Shown: positions 1-4,160 of the stretch, piece by piece | Layout of the letters: the number at the start of each line of letters is the position of its first letter | Numbering within the stretch: the stretch's first letter is position 1 | Origin: Gammaproteobacteria bacterium | Lineage (GTDB): Bacteria > Pseudomonadota > Gammaproteobacteria > SZUA-229 | Direction of reading: 5' to 3' | DNA length: 12,073 nt | Assembly (NCBI GenBank): GCA_029879605.1 | Contig: JAOUQA010000028.1 | Location: forward strand, 1 to 12,073 | Made by a program: the position numbers and the translations under genes | The notes under the pieces: model-generated | Database searches by the model: none | What the model was told of the DNA's origin: nothing | What the model saw: the letters and a program-made list of their open reading frames with translations, nothing else

Positions 1-567
1 GTCGTTCTTGTCGTTAACCAGCTTAACGATGAAAACACGTTCCTGGATATTTTCGATACCCAGAGCTTTCTTAGCAGCTTCAGCAACGATCCATTTGTAA
101 GATTCGCCGTTGATCATGATCTGCCATTTACCAGAACGTACTGGTTTACCACCGTCTTTCAGAGGTGTCATACCTTTAGAACCGTCGAAACGCTCACCGT
201 TTTCGTCAGTTTTCCAGATCGGCAGACCCCATTCTTCGAACAGGTGTACAGACTCGTCAACATGACGACCCAGGTCGTATGCCAAATCGTCACGTGTAAT
301 ACCCATAAGGTCGTTAGAGACCATACGAGCGTAGTCAGCTGGATCCTGCTCAGGACCAATGTAGGTGTTAATCGCAGACAGACCCTGGGCAACCGCACCA
401 GAACGATCCATAGCAGCTTTATCAACCAGCTTAACTTTAAGGTTAGCACCTGATGCTTCGATCCAGCGTGGGATTTCGAACGCTGTACCACAACAGGCCA
501 TACCGCCACCGATAAGAAGAATGTCTACTTCTTCTTCGACGACTTCAGGATTTCCAAATTCAGCCAT
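1..567 (-). CDS. aprA: Adenylylsulfate (APS) reductase alpha subunit, N-terminal part, cut by window edge
   Basis: FAD-carrying catalytic subunit of cytoplasmic APS reductase. In sulfur oxidisers it runs in the direction sulfite + AMP to APS, passing two electrons to AprB. The first 189 codons are in the window and read open from the ATG at 567 to position 1; the family is roughly 620 residues or more, so about 30% is present. The N-terminus has the dinucleotide-binding glycine motif IGGGMACCG near residues 19-27, followed by the very conserved AprA stretch RSGAVAQGLSAINTY around residues 55-70 and a WGLPIW segment near residue 110. A purine-rich Shine-Dalgarno (AAGAGG) precedes the ATG. It starts 18 bp after the aprB stop, so aprB and aprA form one transcript in the usual BA order. 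The oxidative direction is inferred from the sat and hppA context, not visible in this fragment. Confidence 0.96.
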   Translation of the reverse strand, partial: MAEFGNPEVVEEEVDILLIGGGMACCGTAFEIPRWIEASGANLKVKLVDKAAMDRSGAVAQGLSAINTYIGPEQDPADYARMVSNDLMGITRDDLAYDLGRHVDESVHLFEEWGLPIWKTDENGERFDGSKGMTPLKDGGKPVRSGKWQIMINGESYKWIVAEAAKKALGIENIQERVFIVKLVNDKND

Positions 568-585
568 TTTTATAAACCTCTTAAA

Positions 586-1059
586 TTAAAGATTGATCAG
601 TTCGCTACGGTCGCCTTCGCGGTAACCATTCTGTTCCATGTGATTGAAGAAACCGTTCTCTTCGATCTTGGCCATGTCAGCTTGTGGTTTACCTGCATAA
701 GGATCGATAGAACCTTCAGCGGTAGTGCGGATTGGGAATTTGAAACGTTTCATAGTTCCGTTACGGAACTTGATGGTCCACATGATTGAATCAGTACCGC
801 GCAGAGGCTGTACAGAACCGCCCAGAGGAACAACGTCAGCATAGTGACGGCACTCGATAGCGTTTTGTGGGCAGATTTTAACGCAGGAATAACATTCCCA
901 GCACTGCTCAGGTTCTTGGTTATAAGACTTCATGGCGTGACCAGTGTCAGAACCATCTTTGTCCAGTTTCATCAGATCGTGAGGGCAGATGTACATGCAA
1001 GCCGTACGGTCTTGACCTTTACATCCATCACACTTTTCTGTACGTACAAAAGTAGGCAT
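586..1059 (-). CDS. aprB: Adenylylsulfate (APS) reductase beta subunit, two [4Fe-4S] ferredoxin
   Basis: Electron-transfer subunit of APS reductase, 157 residues, typical for the family. Two [4Fe-4S] sites are visible: Cys10, 13, 21 and 25 (CxxCx7Cx3C, with the longer first loop characteristic of AprB) and Cys53, 56, 59 and 63 (CWECYSCVKIC). After residue 70 comes the AprB-specific beta-sheet region and a C-terminal tail that wraps around AprA. The start ATG at 1059 is supported by a good Shine-Dalgarno (CTAGGAG) about 8 nt upstream. It is the first gene of the aprBA pair; no aprM (membrane anchor) or Hdr/Qmo gene lies directly upstream in this window, so the electron acceptor is encoded elsewhere or beyond the left edge. 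The upstream leader is unusually long. Confidence 0.97.
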   Translation of the reverse strand: MPTFVRTEKCDGCKGQDRTACMYICPHDLMKLDKDGSDTGHAMKSYNQEPEQCWECYSCVKICPQNAIECRHYADVVPLGGSVQPLRGTDSIMWTIKFRNGTMKRFKFPIRTTAEGSIDPYAGKPQADMAKIEENGFFNHMEQNGYREGDRSELINL

Positions 1060-1518
1060 TATTATTAACTCCTAGAGTTTTAGTTTTTGCAATTGCAGTT
1101 GCGGAAGATTTCAAAATCATGCTGCAGACTGAGCTGAAACACCATTTCAATCTCTACCTTTTTTCATCTTGTAGGCTTACAGAGCAAGCCCTTTAGAATC
1201 AAAATCACGTATTGATGCCCGATTAGTAAGACATCGTTCCCTCATCCCCGCAGCACACACCTTTATCAGGTCGCCCTCCGAAGAGAGAAGAATTTGCAAG
1301 TACCCGAGCTACAGCTCGCAAGTACGAAATAGGGCACATATTCTGTCCCAAAGCCGGGCAAAAAGCAAAGAAAACCGGCATTTACGGAGGTGCACCATAG
1401 CGCTTTGTGGAGCAAACACCAAACAAACTTATTGTTGATGTGATAAATTTTATTTATGGGGCGATACTTTTATATTTAATTATAAAAATCAATGAGATAG
1501 AAAACCCTACGAGACACT
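1060..1518. other. Long intergenic and leader region upstream of aprBA
   Basis: About 460 bp without a convincing protein gene. It becomes strongly AT-rich at 1440-1500, where an exact TATAAT occurs on the minus strand (1484-1479) but with no good -35 hexamer; if used, it would give aprB a leader of roughly 410 nt. Several structured elements are visible: an 8-bp direct repeat GCAAGTAC at 1296-1303 and 1318-1325 flanking the near-perfect palindrome CGAGCTACAGCTCG (1305-1318); a bulged hairpin GGGCAC/GTCCC at 1333-1350; and a short hairpin at 1173-1191. No riboswitch family, tRNA or known small RNA is recognised here. The structure argues for cis-regulation of aprBA, but this is inference. Confidence 0.5.
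1080..1145 (-). other. Possible 21-codon leader ORF just upstream of aprB
   Basis: An ATG at 1145 opens a 21-codon frame that stops 20 bp before the aprB ATG. The peptide begins MVFQLSLQHDF and ends with Cys-Asn-Cys-Lys-Asn. A weak purine-rich stretch (AAAAAAGGTAGAG) lies upstream. It could be a translated leader peptide or chance; its length alone does not separate the two. Confidence 0.2.
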
Positions 1519-1537
1519 TTTATTGAGAATCATTATC
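1519..1537. promoter_or_regulatory. Fur-box-like palindrome upstream of the DUF971-MoaD gene
   Basis: TTTATTGAGAATCATTATC matches the classical 19-bp Fur consensus (GATAATGATAATCATTATC) at 15 of 19 positions, with the right half perfect. It lies 101 bp upstream of the ATG at 1620, just before the candidate promoter at 1553-1581, so it could control that gene. On the other strand it could also reach the divergent apr leader. AT-rich DNA produces partial matches by chance, so confidence is limited. Confidence 0.4.
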
Positions 1538-1552
1538 CTTGTTATGTTTGGG

Positions 1553-1581
1553 CTAACACTGGCAGTGATTACAGGTAGAAT
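1553..1581 (+). promoter_or_regulatory. Candidate sigma70 promoter for the DUF971-MoaD gene
   Basis: CTAACA (4/6 to TTGACA) and TAGAAT (5/6 to TATAAT) are separated by exactly 17 bp, about 40 bp upstream of the start codon at 1620. Position and spacing are right, and the -10 is the stronger half. Confidence 0.4.
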
Positions 1582-1619
1582 AGCGCCCCAGTTAATCCAT
1601 CAGAAACGATTTGAACAAC

Positions 1620-2255
1620 ATGTCAGAACAAGTAAGCCATATTGCCCCCACAGAAATCAGCCTGCACCAGAAGTCGCGACTGCTCGAAATTGCCTATTCC
1701 GATGGCTTCCGCTTTAAGTATCCCTGTGAGTACCTGCGGGTATTTTCGCCCTCGGCTGAAGTCAAGGCGATGACCAAACCGGTACACGGCAAGGAACTGG
1801 TCAATATATCCAGTCTCGAACCCCAGGGTACCTATGCCTTGAAAATTAATTTTGATGATGGCCACAACACCGGTATCTATTCATGGGGCACCTTGCATGA
1901 GCTAGGAGTGAATTATGAGCAGCACTGGAATAAATACCTGAAAGACCTAGCCGCGCATAATTTACAACGTGGTGAGGGTCGTATTGTCGGGGAAGATGGT
2001 AAGGTCACCATCAAGCTGGTTTATTTTATCGAGCTGGCAAAGATTGCAGGCAAGGATGAGGAAGAGGTTGCAGTTCCTGATGTTGTGACCAATGTTGAGA
2101 CTTTGTTGAAGTGGATGCGGGGCAGGGGCAAGCGTTGGCAGGAGAACTATGCAGATGATCGGGTTCAGGTTACAGTGAATCGACAGTTTTCAGAACCGTA
2201 TACGCTGGTCGAGCACGGTGATGAAGTGGCGTTTGTGCCGAGGCCTAAGTTTTAG
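1620..2255 (+). CDS. DUF971 domain protein fused to a C-terminal MoaD-like beta-grasp domain
   Basis: A 211-residue two-domain cytoplasmic protein. Residues about 8-115 are a complete DUF971 (gamma-butyrobetaine hydroxylase N-terminal-like) domain: PTEISLHQKSRLLEI, EYLRVFSPSAEV, FDDGHNTGIYSW and LHELG are all family hallmarks. Residues about 129-211 resemble MoaD/ThiS: VTIKLVYFIELAKIAG at the start and HGDEVAFVPRP at the end. MoaD normally finishes with a free Gly-Gly used for thiocarboxylation; here the protein ends VPRPKF, so it should not act as a sulfur carrier. The ATG at 1620 begins the DUF971-typical N-terminus; a TTG at 1611 would add three residues, and neither has a clear Shine-Dalgarno. 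It converges on the small gene at 2416-2685. Function is unknown. Molybdenum-cofactor relevance is a guess prompted by the MoaD fold and the molybdoenzyme 2 kb downstream. Confidence 0.85.
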   Translation: MSEQVSHIAPTEISLHQKSRLLEIAYSDGFRFKYPCEYLRVFSPSAEVKAMTKPVHGKELVNISSLEPQGTYALKINFDDGHNTGIYSWGTLHELGVNYEQHWNKYLKDLAAHNLQRGEGRIVGEDGKVTIKLVYFIELAKIAGKDEEEVAVPDVVTNVETLLKWMRGRGKRWQENYADDRVQVTVNRQFSEPYTLVEHGDEVAFVPRPKF

Positions 2256-2264
2256 TTTTTATGT

Positions 2265-2406
2265 TGTCATCCTGAATGTATGTGAAGGATCTTGGTTTTT
2301 TCTTTCAGTATTAATTATCTGATATTTTACTAGTCGTGGGTGCTAGAACCCACTCTGCCAAGGTAATAATCCAGGAAAAGATCTCTCACATGCTTTCGAG
2401 ATGACA
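2265..2406. repeat. Dispersed-type inverted repeat (GTCATCCTGA family) between convergent genes
   Basis: Two 29-bp arms, 2265-2293 and 2378-2406, are inverted copies matching at 23 of 29 positions. The left arm starts TGTCATCCTGAA and continues to AAGGATCTT. The interior contains a perfect 6-bp hairpin (GTGGGT at 2336-2341 with ACCCAC at 2348-2353). The outer sequence resembles the widespread bacterial repeat beginning GTCATCCTGA and ending GGATCT, so this is probably a MITE-like or REP-like unit rather than a unique regulatory site. No transposase and no obvious target duplication are seen. It lies between the stop codons of two convergent genes and may also work as a bidirectional stem-loop. 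Confidence 0.7.
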
Positions 2407-2415
2407 AGAGAAGTG

Positions 2416-2685
2416 TTATTCATCAATCAATCCATTCTTTTTCAAAACCATATAAACCTTCTTGCAGGTCTTACCCATTTTATGGATATCACCAAAGCTT
2501 GGCTTTACGCCATCCTGTAGTTTTTGTTCCCAGTCCTGTAATTCCATATCCAGGAACTCCAGCAATTTTAATGAACAGCCATTGCATGTATCGGCGCATA
2601 ACTGCGCTTCACCGGCATCAAACGGCATAGCTGCGCGAACTTCGTCGATCAGGTTCTGCATGGCGGTGGTGGTGTCAGGTTTCAT
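2416..2685 (-). CDS. Small conserved-looking protein with CxxxCxxC motif, function unknown
   Basis: An 89-residue soluble protein predicted to be mostly helical. I do not recognise a named family. From the ATG at 2685 it carries a cysteine cluster C30-x3-C34-x2-C37 (CADTCNGC) and a further Cys74, next to the helical stretch SLKLLEFLDMELQDWEQKL. Lys-rich helices near the C-terminus (KMGKTCKKVYMVLKKNGL) follow. There is no signal peptide or membrane segment. A TTG at 2709 in the same frame would add eight residues; the ATG is preferred because that extension (LLKKSNIT) looks like non-coding AT-rich sequence. There is no strong Shine-Dalgarno at either. It is transcribed divergently from the Crp/Fnr-type gene, with 370 bp between them. 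Four cysteines could bind a metal or an Fe-S cluster, or be redox active. Confidence 0.65.
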   Translation of the reverse strand: MKPDTTTAMQNLIDEVRAAMPFDAGEAQLCADTCNGCSLKLLEFLDMELQDWEQKLQDGVKPSFGDIHKMGKTCKKVYMVLKKNGLIDE

Positions 2686-2892
2686 GGTAATGTTAGATTT
2701 TTTTAACAAGACTGAATCTAATTGTATTGGCTATTTGTATTAGTATATTAGAAATAGCTATTTTCTATCGCGGTTTGATTGTGGATGTATAGACTGGCTA
2801 GTTTGAATTTTTTGCATCTAGTAATGTCCCTTAAAATTTTTATCTTATTGGAAATAGTGAAAAAATGTTCTTCTTTTTCAAGTAAACGAAAA

Positions 2893-2921
2893 TTGACGAA
2901 CAATTGACTTGTTTTTACGAT
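2893..2921 (+). promoter_or_regulatory. Candidate sigma70 promoter for the Crp/Fnr-type regulator
   Basis: TTGACG (5/6) and TACGAT (4/6) with a 17-bp spacer. Transcription from it would start near 2928 and give a leader of about 128 nt containing the inverted repeat at 2989-3019. The rest of 2710-3055 is AT-rich with no gene visible. Chance matches are common in such DNA. Confidence 0.35.
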
Positions 2922-2988
2922 CTCTGCTTGGTATTTTGTCTGCTATGTATCTGGATGTTCGGGAGTATCTATGAGGTTTTATTGTTAA

Positions 2989-3019
2989 TAAGAATCAATC
3001 ATTAATAGATTGATTCTTA
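2989..3019. promoter_or_regulatory. Perfect 12-bp inverted repeat in the leader of the Crp/Fnr-type gene
   Basis: TAAGAATCAATC (2989-3000) and its exact reverse complement GATTGATTCTTA (3008-3019) are separated by the 7 bp ATTAATA. The element ends 36 bp before the start codon at 3056. It could be an autoregulatory operator or an RNA hairpin. It lacks a T-run, so it is not a terminator. The FNR-like half-sites inside it (ATCAA and TTGAT) point outwards, so it is not a standard FNR box. Confidence 0.55.
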
Positions 3020-3055
3020 AATATTAGGATTTGAATTTATTGCATTAAAATATTT

Positions 3056-3817
3056 ATGAACCAAGCAGCTTCAAACATTCAGATGCAGAATAATATTGCA
3101 GGGCCATGTATGGATAAGCCTGCAGATATCAGATGCGCCTCCTGTATTATGGATACATCATCTTATTTTAAAGGATTGAGTGTACAGGCTAAGCGGGATT
3201 TGCAGCGCAGTTTAAGTTTAAAGCGATTTAATAAAAGAGAATCTCTCTATAAGGAAGGTGATATCTGTAGTCATCTGTATATTCTGTTATCAGGCGAGGT
3301 TAAGGTTTACAAAACCCTGGCTAATGGTAAGAGTCAAATACACAAGCTGGCGCAGATACCAGGCGATCTTATTGCCTGTGATGATTTGTACATGAAATCA
3401 CATGCGAGTTCTGCTGAGGCGCTCAATGATGTCAGTGTCTGCTATCTGAAGTGTGATGATCTGCGTAATAGTGCAGGGCGTTACAGTGAAATAACAGAGA
3501 CTTTAATGTATGCCATGTCGTGTAATTTAAATGCCTATATACGGCATATTGCTAATCTTGGTCAGAAAAATGCACTTGAGCGTCTGGCCTCATACCTGGT
3601 GTACCTACAGGAAACACACCATGATCAATATTTAAAAAACAGTTTTCTGCGTGACCTGTTATCTCGTGTTGAACTTGCCGATATGCTTGGTATTACCCAG
3701 AGGACACTGATTCGAAGTATCAAGCAGCTGGAGTCTGATGGTTATATTGGTGTCAGTAAGCAAGGTTTTCTTATTATTGATCTGAAGTCCCTGGAAGAAA
3801 TTAGTGTGGGATATTGA
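3056..3817 (+). CDS. Crp/Fnr-family transcription regulator
   Basis: A 253-residue regulator. Residues about 36-150 form a cyclic-nucleotide-binding-type beta barrel (YKEGDICSHLYILLSGEVKVY, then IPGDLIACDDLY), residues about 150-185 the long dimer helix, and residues about 195-240 the winged helix (LLSRVELADMLGITQRTL). The recognition helix reads TQRTLIRSIKQLE: the FNR/CRP glutamate is replaced by Arg, FNR Ser212 by Ile, and only the following Arg is kept, so its DNA target should differ from TTGAT-N4-ATCAA. Cys18, Cys27 and Cys30 lie in the N-terminal region, reminiscent of but not spaced like the FNR cluster ligands; C71, C108, C129 and C133 follow. No Shine-Dalgarno precedes 3056; ATG 3110 (Met19), with AGGG upstream, is an alternative start that would drop Cys18. 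Lying just upstream of the molybdoenzyme, it probably controls it. Confidence 0.88.
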   Translation: MNQAASNIQMQNNIAGPCMDKPADIRCASCIMDTSSYFKGLSVQAKRDLQRSLSLKRFNKRESLYKEGDICSHLYILLSGEVKVYKTLANGKSQIHKLAQIPGDLIACDDLYMKSHASSAEALNDVSVCYLKCDDLRNSAGRYSEITETLMYAMSCNLNAYIRHIANLGQKNALERLASYLVYLQETHHDQYLKNSFLRDLLSRVELADMLGITQRTLIRSIKQLESDGYIGVSKQGFLIIDLKSLEEISVGY

Positions 3818-4160
3818 TTGTCATCCTGATTTTATTAGCTATTGCTAATAATCTATATGCTACGATTCAAAAATTACTAATAATTTATTTTCAACATGCC
3901 TGCTATCAAGGTATTGCCTCATTCGCTATCTCTTATCATGATAATTTTTCTATAAATCTTTATTGCTATTTCAATTGGTTAGTATTTTTTTATCTTTTTA
4001 CTTAAGCAGAATGACATTTGTCATTGCTAATAATTTTATTTCTACGTAAAGATACCGCCAGCATTGATAAAACCATGTTGCGTTATTTGGTTCAGCTTAT
4101 TACTCCATAACCTGGCAATGCATTTTTAATTTTATAAATGATTATAAAGGGTGAAGTGCA
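3818..4160. other. AT-rich intergenic region upstream of the molybdoenzyme, with repeats and palindromes
   Basis: 343 bp without a believable gene. It starts directly after the regulator stop with TTGTCATCCTGA (3818-3829), identical to the outer arm of the repeat at 2265, and near 4005-4016 carries an imperfect inverted partner (GCAGAATGACA), suggesting a second, decayed copy of that element. Inside are an 8-bp hairpin TTATTAGC/GCTAATAA (3832-3851) and three copies of a 12-mer, ATTGCTAATAAT at 3841-3852 and 4023-4034 and ATTACTAATAAT at 3873-3884. The molybdoenzyme promoter must lie here or read through from the regulator; no clear -35/-10 pair stands out. Confidence 0.5.
4010..4025. promoter_or_regulatory. 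Perfect 16-bp palindrome, candidate operator of the molybdoenzyme operon
   Basis: AATGACATTTGTCATT is a perfect inverted repeat with the geometry of a Crp/Fnr site (ATGAC-N4-GTCAT, 14-bp core), 136 bp upstream of the molybdoenzyme start. It overlaps the possible right end of the decayed repeat element, which offers another explanation for its GTCAT arms. Confidence 0.4.

Noticed and set aside
1060..1518. Known riboswitch, tRNA or other RNA gene in the apr leader
   Set aside because: I compared by eye with motifs of SAM, SAH, Moco, cobalamin and cyclic-di-GMP riboswitches and with tRNA landmarks and saw no match; only unnamed hairpins and repeats remain.
1523..1717. 64-residue plus-strand ORF at the Fur-like box
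   Set aside because: It starts at a TTG inside the Fur-like box, spans the candidate promoter and overlaps the well-supported DUF971-MoaD gene in another frame.
2989..3019. Inverted repeat as a classical FNR box
   Set aside because: The TTGAT-like half-sites face outward and are too far apart; the geometry is not TTGAT-N4-ATCAA.
3814..4005. 63-residue plus-strand ORF after the regulator
   Set aside because: It starts with TTG overlapping the regulator stop, has no ribosome binding site, and its hydrophobic, AT-codon-driven composition and the repeat motifs inside it point to non-coding DNA.
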